Shown here one piece after another: positions 47,204 to 57,108 of a stretch of DNA of 64,000 nt. Each line of letters starts with the position of its first letter. The first letter of the stretch is position 1. Both the position numbers and the translations under genes were made by a program. Origin of the DNA: Proales similis (taxonomy: Eukaryota > Rotifera > Eurotatoria > Ploima > Proalidae); NCBI GenBank assembly GCA_019059635.1, contig JAGVRJ010000001.1, forward strand, positions 1,054,001 through 1,118,000, read 5' to 3'. The notes beneath the pieces are model-generated. The model searched no databases, was not told the origin of the DNA, and saw only the letters and a list, made by a program, of their open reading frames with translations.

Positions 47204-47538
47204 ATGCCGTTCAAGCCGCCCGAGATTGTAAAGTGCCCGAAATGCGACAAGGCCGTCTACCACGCCGAGGAGATCCTTGGCGCTGGCAAGAAATGGCACA
47301 AAATGTGCTTCACTTGTGGTGAGTTTCGAACAGAACTGCTCGACGACAGCGGCGATTTCATTCCAATTTGCACGTAGGCCAATGCAGGAAAATGCTCGAG
47401 TCGACCACAATGGCCGAGCACGAGGGAAACTTGTTCTGCAAGAGCTGCTACGGACGAAAGTTCGGACCCAAGGGCGTCGGATTCGGCGGCGGTGCCGGCT
47501 GCCTCAGCACTGACACTGGAGAGCACTTGGGCAAATGA
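47204..47538 (+). CDS. Mlp60A: Muscle LIM protein, single LIM domain (Mlp60A/CRP type)
   Basis: It is a structural LIM protein of the muscle Z-disc and nucleus. Two exons, 47204..47318 and 47378..47538, encode 91 residues, as against 92 in Drosophila Mlp60A. Zinc ligands are in place: [28 protein letters not shown], then [18 protein letters not shown]. The glycine-rich tail is [20 protein letters not shown], which is diagnostic of invertebrate muscle LIM proteins. The 59-bp intron splits the glycine codon within the zinc finger. A TATA box is at 47066 and AATAAA at 47852-47857. Confidence 0.95.
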
Positions 47539-48447
47539 GCCATATTCTGCTTCTTCAATTTTTGAATCGTTTCGGCTTAGTCACGTTTGTTAAAAAAAAA
47601 ATGCTGTTTCACTCACTCAAGTCAATCGCCTTAACTTGCTCTTTCCGCTCTCTCTATCTCGCAAATCTGCCTCTACTGATTGGTCTCTATCGCTCTCAGT
47701 CTGTCTTTCAGATGAAGTGGCGCTTCTGTCCTGCATCTCGCTTGTTCCACGATGACTTGATCAGTGCTGAACTCTCTATAGGCAATTCGATGATTAAGTG
47801 TATGCAAATGTTTTTTTATTTTGCTTAGAACACAGCTAACAACGCCACTCGAATAAAGCTCTCTCTCTCTAATGCGATCAAATTCCTTCACTTGGAAAAC
47901 CAGGAATGAAGACGCGAGCAGGGCCCGAATAATGGACTCCGATCAAGCTCTTTAAATCGAAATTCGAATGTTTGGTTGGGATTGTCGATCGAATTGCGCC
48001 TTGATCGATTGGCTCTACTTCAACTGCTGCTGCTGTCAGCTCTTGCGAGTATTGCAAGTGAGCTCGAGCAAGAGCTGAGCGGTTGAATGCCTTGCAGTTG
48101 AAAATAAAGAAAAGAGACTCAAAAGCGAGGCGGCTTGAGAGACAGCGATCCTATTATCTTTGGATTATTTGCCACAAATGGAAAAGTCACTGCCCGTATT
48201 AACTGCACTGCGCATAATTCGAGCATAATCGTCTTGCATTCTTTTCTTAGATCGTAATATTTGAAGCAGTTTGGCCGAAATTCGATGAACACCGCCTCGG
48301 CCAGAGAGGATTGACAAGCCGTACAAGACACGAGAGAAAGAGAGCTTGACAATACTTGGTTTCAGCTTAATTTGACGCAGTTACTCGGGCTACCGTTTAC
48401 TTGAGCCAAGTAAAAAGAGCAGCAGCAAGAGCCTGTTTGATTGGGCG
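47539..48447. other. Intergenic, 0.9 kb
   Basis: It holds the muscle LIM 3' UTR up to AATAAA at 47852, then the upstream region of the SH3BP5 gene. I see no open frame of interest. Confidence 0.45.
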
Positions 48448-49587
48448 ATGAGTCAGCCGCACAAGGAACGAGCGTCAGAGCTCGAGACGGGCGACACATC
48501 CGAAGACGACAGCCATCTGAGTCTGGTTCAGATCGAACTTGACAAGTTGAACTATTCGAACGAGTCGATAAACAACCTTGAGCTTGAACTCGAGCTGGCC
48601 AAACGCGAGTTCTGTCAAGTCTGGCAGGAGAACGAGCAGAAATTGAGCGAGGCGAGTAAAAAGCTCGACGAATGGATTGAAAAGGCGCGTCCGTTCTACG
48701 ACGCCCAGATCGACATGCAGGAGGCACGCAAACGCTCGCTAAAGTGCAAGCACAACTTCGAGCGAGCGCAAGAGCTTTACTTGATGGCCAAAAAGATGCA
48801 GGCGTGTGCCGAAGATCAACTGGAGATGTGCACTCGGGCCGAGGAAAAGGAGGAAGCGCAAAAGCTGCTGGAGACCGCGCAGAGCAAAGTAAAAGAAAGC
48901 GAGCTAGACAAGCAGAGATGCGACTCGGAGCAAATAGAGGCGTTCAGCATATTCGACACATTGCTCAACATCGTGAGCCTAAAAGAAAAAGAGCTGAAGA
49001 AGGCGGTGATGAAATCGCGCGCCTTCTACGAGCTAAAGTCGAGCTGTAATCGCGAGCTGCGTTTTCTCGTCACCAAAATCGAGGGATTGAAAACCTGCCT
49101 GAAAGAGGCCAAGCTCACCTATCAGCAATCGTTGAATAATCTAGAGCACATCAGCATCGAGGTGCACACGAAGCGCCAGCAGACGGTCAACATAAACAGT
49201 GATGAGGGCAAGAGTGACATTGAACAGTTGAAACTGACCTCTGCGAGCTCTTCGACTCTCTCGTCGACCAACTCGTCGCTCAATCTGCCTGGCAGACACG
49301 ATGAGTCTGCAAGAGCTGCGCCGAGCTCTCTCTACGAGAGCTTTGACGCCTATTTTGCCGACAGATGGCGCGTGGACGATATTGCCCTTAAGAAGAGCGA
49401 GTTCAACAAAACAGAGACAAACGGCATTTCTACGGACGAGCTGCTCGAAAATCTGAAATTCGACTCCAGACTGCGCAGCTACTACGAGAACCTGGTGGGC
49501 AAGGCCAGCCCGTCCGTGTCGGTCAACAAAGAAAACTCGATTCGCCCTCAGTTTCGAGTGGCCAGTTTAATCAAGAGCCAATTCTGA
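48448..49587 (+). CDS. SH3BP5: SH3BP5/Parcas-family coiled-coil protein (Rab11 GEF family)
   Basis: Family members are guanine nucleotide exchange factors for Rab11; Drosophila Parcas also modulates Btk signalling. The 379-residue protein is a single exon starting ATG at 48448. Residues about 30-240 form the long antiparallel coiled coil, beginning QIELDKLNYSNESINNLELE and continuing with KKLDEWIEKARPFYDAQIDM, KHNFERAQELYLMAKKMQA, ELKKAVMKSRAFYELKSSCN and LEHISIEVHTKR. Those last two blocks are the most conserved part of the family (KSKPYFELK, LEMISDEIH in vertebrates). The C-terminus is Ser-rich and divergent. An SH3-binding proline motif is not obvious. Confidence 0.9.
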   Translation: MSQPHKERASELETGDTSEDDSHLSLVQIELDKLNYSNESINNLELELELAKREFCQVWQENEQKLSEASKKLDEWIEKARPFYDAQIDMQEARKRSLKCKHNFERAQELYLMAKKMQACAEDQLEMCTRAEEKEEAQKLLETAQSKVKESELDKQRCDSEQIEAFSIFDTLLNIVSLKEKELKKAVMKSRAFYELKSSCNRELRFLVTKIEGLKTCLKEAKLTYQQSLNNLEHISIEVHTKRQQTVNINSDEGKSDIEQLKLTSASSSTLSSTNSSLNLPGRHDESARAAPSSLYESFDAYFADRWRVDDIALKKSEFNKTETNGISTDELLENLKFDSRLRSYYENLVGKASPSVSVNKENSIRPQFRVASLIKSQF

Positions 49588-50042
49588 CATTTCTCTCATC
49601 TATTCACCACCACGTCGTCCTCTATTTTCTACCTTCTTGTTGTTTGCAACTTTCTCTTTTTTGCTGCTTGCGTGATTTGATCAGATTCCCTTGTTAACCA
49701 TTGGCGTGCTTTAATATTCGAAATAGTAAAAGAGCGCAAAACTGAGCCTGTTCGGTTTGTTCATGTTTTATTCACGGGCTTAATAAGTCGGCAACAAGTC
49801 TGAAAACATCTCGTGAAATATTCTTTAACGCAAGAGACCTAGACTACGGTTTGAAACGAAAGTGGGCAAGAGTCTGTTGAGGAGTGAGGGCTCATTCGAT
49901 TAAATTTGGTGAAGATTTGAAATTGTTTGCGACTTTTCTTTCAATGTGTGTGTGTGATTGTGTGGGCTCATATCCTCTGTTGGGTTGATTTTCTGAGTTC
50001 GCGGCCGCGTGTTTTGCGGACGCCTAATTGGCGAGCTGAATT
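49588..50042. other. Intergenic between convergent SH3BP5 and citrate synthase
   Basis: Both genes end here. A minus-strand AATAAA (plus TTTATT at 49767-49772) serves citrate synthase. I did not find a canonical plus-strand AATAAA for SH3BP5. Confidence 0.45.
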
Positions 50043-51737
50043 CTAAGCCTTTTGTCTTTGTTTGGCAACAAAGTCAATGAGACAGTTGGTGGACATGGAC
50101 TTGGGTCGCTCGAGGGGCAGACCGAGAGCACGGTCCCAGATAAGCGATGAGAGCACACCGAGAGCTCGAGAAACGCCGAACAACACCGTGTAGTAGTTCA
50201 TCTCTTTCATTCCGTAATGCTATGGCGAGAAGAAACATCGAGTGCTGGCTCTTTGAGGTTGCCATTCAAGCGGGACTTACCCAGAGGAGGACGCCACTGT
50301 GAGCGTCTACGTTGGGCCAGGGGTTCTTGGCCTTGCCGTGCTCAAGCAGGACATCGGGCGCGATCTTGTAGATTTGCGCAACGAGTCGGAAGAGAGGATC
50401 TTCGGGCAAGTGCTTGAGGGCGAATTCACGCTGGCAAGAGTAGCGCGGGTCGGTCTTTCGCAACACAGCGTGGCCATAGCCAGGCAATACTTGGCCAGAG
50501 CGCAGAGTCTGCCAGATGAACTCGCGCACTTGCTCGTCGGTCGGGTTCTCGCCCAACGACTTCATCGACTTTTGGATCCAGACAAGCACTTCCTGTTTTG
50601 GTAGATCGATCAAACAGTGCATCCTGCAAGCTGATGAAAAATCACATACCTGGTTGGCAAGACCGTGCAACGGACCGGCCAGACCGTTCATGGCAGCGGC
50701 AAATGAGAGATAGGGATCAGAAAGAGCGCTGCCGACCAAGTGGCAAGTGTGAGCGCTCACGTTGCCACCCTCGTGGTCACTGTGAATGGTCAAGTAGAGT
50801 CTCATGAGCTCGGTGAACTGCGGGTCGGTGTAGCCCAACATGCTGGTAAAGTTGGCCGACCAGTCCTTCTCGGCGTCGATGGCGCCCACGCTGGTGCCGT
50901 CACGATACAGATTTCTGTAAATTATGGCCGCAACGGTCGGCAGCTTGGCGATCAGATCCATGCTGTCTTCATAAACATACTCCCAGTATTTGCTCTTGTG
51001 CACACCGTCGGCGTAGGCCTTGGCGAACTTGCTCTCGGTCTGGAGGGCGTTGACGGCAGCGCTCAGCTGAGACATCGGGTGCATGTGACGCGGGAAGTTG
51101 TTCAGCATGGTGACCACGTGCTGAGGGATGTGGGCGCGGTTGTTCCACTCGCGGCTCACCCAGTTGACCTGCTCCTGGGTGGGAATCTTGCTGGTGAGCA
51201 AGAGCCAGAACAAACCCTCGGGCAATGGCTCGGCGCCACCGGCCGCCTTGGGAAGCAGCTCCTGGCACTGGGGAATCGTATAACCGCGGAACTCAATGCC
51301 CTCGTTGGGATCAAGCACCGAGGTCTCGGTGACAAGGCCCCTGATTCCACGCATGCCTCCGTACATCTACTCGCAATCAGACCGTCAGCTCAGGGCACAA
51401 ATGCTCGCTTCCAATCGCTTACCATATCGATTGTAACGTCGCACACCTTAACCGAGCCGCTCTCCTTTCGGAACTGGGCCACTCGCTTCTGCTCAGCCGG
51501 GATGATGTCAGCGAGGACATCTTTCAAATTCTAGTCGACGAATTAAAGCGAATGCATTCACTTGACACTGAAAATTCGTCTACTCACACTGGACTGAGTG
51601 CTCGAGTATTTCAACACGTTTAGAAGAGGCTATTCAAACAATCGAGTTGAATGAGTCGACCTGAGTGAATTAAAGGAAAATTGCTTCACTTGAAATCGAG
51701 CGTTTGATTTGAGAACGACTTTGGTGAGGGCAGACAT
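50043..51737 (-). CDS. CS: Citrate synthase, mitochondrial
   Basis: It condenses acetyl-CoA and oxaloacetate in the first step of the citric acid cycle, in the mitochondrial matrix. Six exons: 51690..51737, 51588..51629, 51423..51530, 50650..51366, 50281..50592, 50043..50219, giving 467 residues (human precursor 466). The N-terminus ([20 protein letters not shown]) is a basic mitochondrial presequence. The mature part runs [39 protein letters not shown] and so on. Catalytic residues are present in GPLHGLANQ (His), [13 protein letters not shown] (His) and WPNVDAHSG (Asp). A 57-bp in-frame, stop-free intron (50593-50649) lies right after LANQ; removing it joins LANQ to EVLVW, as in other animals. 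Confidence 0.96.
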
Positions 51738-52334
51738 GTTCGCTCTGGCTTCGGTTGCGAATAGTGGAGCTCAAAAACAAATGCTTCTAAATAGAGTTTG
51801 AAACGGACCTTAGAGAGTCATGAGAAGGATTGGGCAAGGTAGGCAAATCGCTTGGGATTGCCGACGATGAGAGAGCCGCTAAGCCTCAGCAGAGCGGGTC
51901 TCACTAGCGGCAATCAGTGAGAGAGAGAGAGAAAAAGAGAAACGAAGGCACGCATCCGATTGCAAGCTACGCACGCATTCGTGCACGCTTTTGAGCCTTG
52001 AAATAAAGCCGCGCTCCTCTCTTTCTCTCTGGACCAAATTCAAACATTATTATGTAACGAAACAACGCTACACTCATGAATGAACGCGTTGAATTTAGAC
52101 GAGCCGCGCCCGCTCACATGAACCGGCGCATGCCAAGCAGCAGCTACAGCCGCTTTCGTCAACATAATCGCTCGCTTGCGCACAGTTTGCCACAGCGAGA
52201 ATCCATGCAAAACTTAATGGCGTAAAGCACCTGCTCTGACAGGCTGGCATAAAGCGCCTTTGACTCAAATCTACCTTACTACGCGCTAAATAGCAGCCGG
52301 TCGCTGAATAGCGTAGCGAGAAACCTTGGCCATA
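51738..52334. other. Intergenic between divergent citrate synthase and UNG copy 1
   Basis: The stretch of 597 bp between start codons holds both promoters. It contains a short GA run near 51919-51935. No clear TATA box is seen. Confidence 0.45.
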
Positions 52335-53332
52335 ATGAACTTGAGAAAGCGTGGTGGCGAATCGCGAAAAGACGAAAAAGAGGCAGAAAAAGCCCTGGCG
52401 AGAAGCGAGCCCATTGTAAAGCGCAGTAGACAGTCGAACGAACGCCAGACGAGCCAATCAAACAATGAGTTCAGGATTGAGCAGTTCTTGACCGAGCCGT
52501 CTTGGTCACGCTTGCTGGGCACCGAGTTCCAACAAGACTATTTCAAAGGCATAAACGAAATTATCTCCGCTGGCTACACTCGCGGCGTAGTGCGACCGCC
52601 CAAAGAGCTCGTCTTTAACGCCTTCAACTCAACCAAACTCGACGAGGTTCGAAATTCTCGCCTCATTTCCGTGTTTTCTCCTCAAACCCTCAACCCAATC
52701 CAATTGATAAGATCAAAGTGGTCATTCTGGGCCAAGATCCATATCACGACGATGAGCAGGTAAAAACGCCAAACGCGACGAAATGGACCTGTACACATCC
52801 TAATCGGGACGGGATAAGGCTCATGGGCTGGCATTTAGCGTTCCGGACGGGATCGATCCGCCCAGATCGTTGAAGAACATATTCAATGAGCTGAGCACTG
52901 ACATTCCAGAGTTCAAGCCAAACCCACAAGGCAGTGGCTGCCTGCAAAAGTGGACTCAACGAGGCGTGTTTTTACTCAACGCGTTTCTAACAGTCGAGTA
53001 AGCGAACGAAAATTCTTTCGAATTCGAATCCAATTCGCTTCTCGTTCAGGGCCCACAAACCTGGCTCGCATGCTCGTATCGGCTGGGAGAAGTTCACCGA
53101 CCGAGTAATTGGCCTCATATCGGAGCACAATCGCGGATGCGTCTTCCTGCTTTGGGGCAACTTTGCGCACAAAAAGGAAGCATTGGTTGACAAACAAAAG
53201 CACAAGCTCATCAAAACAGCGCATCCGTCACCGCTCAGTCTGAACAAGTTCAAGAATTGCAAGTGCTTTTCGCAAGCCAATCAATTCTTGGCCTCAATAG
53301 ACCGAGAGCCGGTCAATTGGTCGCTAGACTGA
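52335..53332 (+). CDS. UNG: Uracil-DNA glycosylase, copy 1 (intron-bearing)
   Basis: It removes uracil from DNA to start base excision repair. Four exons: 52335..52646, 52712..52759, 52819..52997, 53050..53332, giving 273 residues; introns are 65, 59 and 52 bp. ATG at 52335 precedes a short basic, Gln/Ser-rich N-terminus ([20 protein letters not shown]) that could be a nuclear signal. The catalytic core has [36 protein letters not shown] with the catalytic Asp, [35 protein letters not shown] and TAHPSPLS with the catalytic His loop. It uses the ordinary codons of its neighbours, unlike copies 2 and 3. DDEQ after the water-activating loop differs from the usual GPNQ. AATAAA at 53424-53429 lies only 55 bp before copy 2. 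Confidence 0.93.
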
Positions 53333-53483
53333 GCGGCTCACGGACAATTTTGCGGCTATTGTGAACAAATTTTGAAAATTAAGATGCTGCGTGTACACTA
53401 TCGACTTTTGTCCGATTTTGTAAAATAAAAAAGTGTTTGAGAAAAAAAGTACAAGAAATCGTAAATAAGCTCAAGGAAGCAAA

Positions 53484-54746
53484 ATGGTCGACACTGCAGC
53501 AACTGAGGAAAGGCAGCGTGTGAAGCGAAAGCTTGAAAAGGATGAAAGTGAAGAGGAGCTCTTTTTCAAGTATGAACAAGAGAAAAAGTTAAAGACCGAC
53601 GAGAATGGTGAGGAGAGCAAGGAAAACTTGAGACCGGACGAGTCGAAATCAAAACACATCAATGAAAATGAGGCTCCGGATTCAAAGCAGAATGACAGGC
53701 AACTTGAAGAAAACACCTCCAAGCCGGAGGCCAAGCAAACAGACGAGGCCAATTCGGAGCAAGAAAATGACACCTCAGCAAAAATATTGAAAAAAGAAGT
53801 GAGAGATGAAAAAAGCGATGAAAAAAATGAAGAGACCAAACCAGCAGAGGAGAAAGAAAAAGACGACAAGGTGAAGGTGGATGAAAAAACTCCCCTGAAG
53901 CCTTTGAAGAATGAACAAGGAAAGACTCCGAGAGCGTCGCCGGCTTCTGCTAAAAAGTCCATGGTCCAGACGAGACTTGGGTTCAAGACGATTTCAAGTC
54001 CGAAACCTGAAAGCCCCAAACCAGCGCCGATTGAAAGCAAACCAGGGGAATTTCGAATAGAAAGCTACCTGTCGGACGAGCAATGGCGCAAGCTGCTCGG
54101 CGACGAGTTCGAGAAGGAGTACTTTAAGAAGATCAACCAGTTCCTGGCGGGCGGCTACGCACGCAACATCTTCCGGCCGCCCAAGGAGCTCGTGTTCAAC
54201 GCGTTCAACACGACCCGGCTGGCGGACATCAAGGTGGTCATCCTGGGCCAGGACCCCTACCACGGCAACGGCCAGGCGCACGGCCTGTCGTTCAGTGTGC
54301 CGCGCGGCATCGGTCTGCCGCCCTCGCTGCGCAACATCTTCACCGAGCTCAAGAGCGACGTGCCCGAGTTCGAGCGCGACGAGTCGCTGGGCGGCTGCCT
54401 GCAGCAGTGGGCCGAGCGCGGCGTCTTTCTGCTCAACGCCTTCCTGACCGTGGAGGCGCACAAGGCCAGCTCGCACTCGGCCATCGGCTGGGAGACGTTC
54501 ACCAACCGCGTGATCAAGGTCATCTCCGAGCGCAACACCGGCTGCGCCTTCCTCCTCTGGGGCAACTTCGCCCAGCGCAAGGAGAGCCTCATCGACAAGA
54601 AGAAGCACAAGGTGCTCAAGTGTGCCCATCCGTCTCCCTTCTCCTGCCAGCGCTTCTTCGGCTCGCGCTGCTTCTCCCAGGCCAACGCCTTCCTCCGCTC
54701 CGTCGGCAAGCAGCCCGTCGACTGGTCCCTCAAAGCTACCCCTTAA
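53484..54746 (+). CDS. UNG: Uracil-DNA glycosylase, copy 2 (intronless, GC-rich catalytic half)
   Basis: A single exon of 420 residues starts at ATG 53484, 152 bp after the stop of copy 1. Residues 1-185 are Glu/Lys-rich, low complexity and encoded by A-rich sequence; KRKLEK suggests nuclear import. No convincing PCNA-binding motif is visible. The catalytic domain (about 189-420) is intact: GQDPYHGNGQAHGLSF with Asp257, [26 protein letters not shown] and AHPSPFS with His382. From about 54047 the base composition changes abruptly; nearly every third codon position becomes G or C. All three introns of copy 1 are absent. The catalytic half is duplicated at 56313-57003. It should be an active nuclear enzyme if expressed. 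Confidence 0.93.
   Translation: MVDTAATEERQRVKRKLEKDESEEELFFKYEQEKKLKTDENGEESKENLRPDESKSKHINENEAPDSKQNDRQLEENTSKPEAKQTDEANSEQENDTSAKILKKEVRDEKSDEKNEETKPAEEKEKDDKVKVDEKTPLKPLKNEQGKTPRASPASAKKSMVQTRLGFKTISSPKPESPKPAPIESKPGEFRIESYLSDEQWRKLLGDEFEKEYFKKINQFLAGGYARNIFRPPKELVFNAFNTTRLADIKVVILGQDPYHGNGQAHGLSFSVPRGIGLPPSLRNIFTELKSDVPEFERDESLGGCLQQWAERGVFLLNAFLTVEAHKASSHSAIGWETFTNRVIKVISERNTGCAFLLWGNFAQRKESLIDKKKHKVLKCAHPSPFSCQRFFGSRCFSQANAFLRSVGKQPVDWSLKATP
54047..54737 (+). repeat. 691-bp duplicated UNG catalytic segment, unit A
   Basis: It aligns without gaps to 56313-57003. The first 576 bp are identical. The six differences I see lie at 54623, 54635, 54638, 54702, 54704 and 54715. Only one changes a residue (Val to Ile). 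Confidence 0.93.
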
Positions 54747-56283
54747 ACCCTTCACACCATTTGGGGCGATCATATCCAAATGCAGTCTTACCAAAGGCTC
54801 AATTAACTCAATTTTGTACAAATAGCTGCAATATCATTGGCTTTGGATGATATGACCATCAGGTTGTTTAGAATGAATCTTCTTTTTTCGAGCAGACCGG
54901 CGCTACCTGAAAGGATTCGCTTCATTTGTTTGATTTTCGTAAAATTGTATTTTTGCTGTGTTTTCCTACGAATCTGCATCGATTTGATTGATAAACCAAT
55001 TTTCGATTCATTCTCTCAGTTTTTCCTTTCCATCTGTTTTTCGATCGCAGAATCAAGCTTTTCTGCAAAATGTAGTTCGAGCATTCTTCTTGCCTTAGAT
55101 GGTTCCGTCGGCTTTAGGCAGTAGCGGCTTTCGCTTTAATATGCGATTCGATCTTTTTGTTCTTAGTCAGAAGGCTCCAACGGTTGGCCACATACTCGAG
55201 TCACTTTTGGACCAACTTTCTTTCCCATGATCTTTTATAAGAGCTTACTGTGAAACAAATTCGTATTCAAGTCCTTTTATTTCCTTCAACTCATCTTAAG
55301 TTTATTTTTGTCTTCAAGAGGGAATTGGGGAAAGAATCAGTCGTCTGTGCCGTCCATGCCGTCTATATCGTCCATATCTGCGTAACAATAATCGTCGCTT
55401 GAATCGTAGTCGCTTTGATCCGCCGTCTTTTGAGTATTACCAGAAACAGCACTAGCAATCGCTAGTAGTGATCCAATAATAAAGCCTGCAAGGGGTCCTA
55501 AAGCAAAAGCGAATATTCCGCCAACCAGAATAAGACTATAGGTTGCGGCTATCACCCTCTGGCCGACAGTGGGTCTCTCACTTGATTCCATTTTTTCTTG
55601 AGTTTCCAATTCAACTCTTGACTGAATAAGTTGAGCAATTACTTTTAATTTTTAAGTCCGTTTCTATGACACATGTGGCGGTGCGCGATTCGGTGCGGCT
55701 TATCATAGCCCATGCGTTGGTGTTTTGGCTAAAATGAATGCTTATCTCTGTATTTAACCGCGTAAATCTTCACAACATACCTAGACCCAACCCAATGACG
55801 CACATTTTTCACTTCTTCTTTTGGTGGCAAAATTTCATCTGAATTGATTCCCGAGTCAAACAAAATCTTTTTCGTCCATAGATCCAAGGAAAAGAAAGCT
55901 CCTTATTGCTAACAAAAAATTGTGGAGAAAAGTGATGGTATAAGGCCAAGAACTGCACAACATATGAGAACCAAGAGGTTTAAATTGCAGCTAATGTGAC
56001 GTACGACAAGAGCTGTTTAAGGTCAAGCAAACAGACAGAATATGGGGCACAGGCCGGAATAGAAGAACTTAGATACAACATGCTTCTGACTTTTGTCTTT
56101 GCAGGTCGGATTATGGTGAAAAAATAAACTCGAACTTGATTTTCGCAAAACAGGTCTAGAATGCTGATTGCTAAATATTTTCGGTGTTTTAAGCAGAACA
56201 GAAGATCCTTTTCCCAGTCTGTGGAAGCCGTATTAAAGCCAAGTGAATAATTTGACACAGATGTTGGCCAGACATTTGATTGA
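54747..56283. other. A/T-rich spacer between UNG copies 2 and 3
   Basis: It holds one small likely gene on the minus strand (55337-55591, listed separately). The remainder, 54747-55336 and 55592-56283, shows no convincing exon. I saw no terminal repeats or target-site duplication around either UNG unit. Confidence 0.5.
55337..55591 (-). CDS. Small two-helix membrane protein, unknown function
   Basis: I do not recognise it. An 84-residue open frame starts ATG at 55591. After MESSERPTVGQRVIAATYSL come two hydrophobic, glycine-containing segments (ILVGGIFAFALGPLAGFIIG and SLLAIASAVSG), which look like a membrane hairpin. The C-terminus is strongly acidic with Asp/Tyr/Ser repeats (QSDYDSSDDYCYADMDDIDG). 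The composition is protein-like rather than random, but no homologue comes to mind and it could be lineage specific. It lies between the two near-identical UNG units in the opposite direction. Codon use is A/T rich like the surrounding spacer. Confidence 0.5.
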   Translation of the reverse strand: MESSERPTVGQRVIAATYSLILVGGIFAFALGPLAGFIIGSLLAIASAVSGNTQKTADQSDYDSSDDYCYADMDDIDGMDGTDD

Positions 56284-57012
56284 TTAATTGAGGGGAATCA
56301 AGAGTTCGGAGAGGAATTTCGAATAGAAAGCTACCTGTCGGACGAGCAATGGCGCAAGCTGCTCGGCGACGAGTTCGAGAAGGAGTACTTTAAGAAGATC
56401 AACCAGTTCCTGGCGGGCGGCTACGCACGCAACATCTTCCGGCCGCCCAAGGAGCTCGTGTTCAACGCGTTCAACACGACCCGGCTGGCGGACATCAAGG
56501 TGGTCATCCTGGGCCAGGACCCCTACCACGGCAACGGCCAGGCGCACGGCCTGTCGTTCAGTGTGCCGCGCGGCATCGGTCTGCCGCCCTCGCTGCGCAA
56601 CATCTTCACCGAGCTCAAGAGCGACGTGCCCGAGTTCGAGCGCGACGAGTCGCTGGGCGGCTGCCTGCAGCAGTGGGCCGAGCGCGGCGTCTTTCTGCTC
56701 AACGCCTTCCTGACCGTGGAGGCGCACAAGGCCAGCTCGCACTCGGCCATCGGCTGGGAGACGTTCACCAACCGCGTGATCAAGGTCATCTCCGAGCGCA
56801 ACACCGGCTGCGCCTTCCTCCTCTGGGGCAACTTCGCCCAGCGCAAGGAGAGCCTCATCGACAAGAAGAAGCACAAGGTGCTCAAGTGCGCCCATCCGTC
56901 GCCTTTCTCCTGCCAGCGCTTCTTCGGCTCGCGCTGCTTCTCCCAGGCCAACGCCTTCCTCCGCTCCATTGGCAAGCAGCCTGTCGACTGGTCCCTCAAA
57001 GCTTTGCCTTAA
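56284..57012 (+). pseudogene. UNG: Uracil-DNA glycosylase, copy 3 (catalytic domain only, no start codon)
   Basis: The open frame runs from just after an in-frame TGA at 56281 to the stop at 57012. It contains the complete catalytic domain, from EEFRIESYLSDEQW to DWSLKALP, with GQDPYHG and AHPSPFS intact. There is no ATG before the domain, and the Glu/Lys-rich N-terminus of copy 2 is missing. Similarity to copy 2 begins at 56313. No frame-shift or stop has accumulated, which is unusual for a dead copy but expected if it is young or is being converted. It could be translated if an upstream exon is spliced on (for example after ttgag near 56290); I found no good candidate exon. The stop lies 97 bp from the convergent NEMP1 stop. 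Confidence 0.8.
56313..57003 (+). repeat. 691-bp duplicated UNG catalytic segment, unit B
   Basis: It is the partner of 54047-54737: same orientation, gap-free, 576 bp identical then six substitutions. The 5' boundary of similarity is sharp at ggaatttcgaatag. Confidence 0.93.
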
Positions 57013-57108
57013 ATTTATTTCCGTGTGGACAAGATTTACAAACAAATATTTGTTTTTATTTTATCAAGTCCGACGCACTGAATTCCTAAATTGAACATTA
57101 TTGAGAGA

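Noticed and set aside
52326-52334. Earlier TTG start for UNG copy 1
   Set aside because: Nuclear genes start at ATG; the first ATG is at 52335.
53994-54821. Long open frame (275 codons) antisense to UNG copy 2, with a counterpart at 56284-57045
   Set aside because: It is a by-product of the extreme GC3 of the sense frame, which removes stops on the opposite strand. The protein is compositionally odd and matches nothing.
54407-54850. Second-frame plus-strand ORF (147 codons) inside UNG copy 2, repeated in copy 3
   Set aside because: It shadows the UNG frame in GC-rich sequence. It is Arg/Leu/Pro-rich with no independent support.
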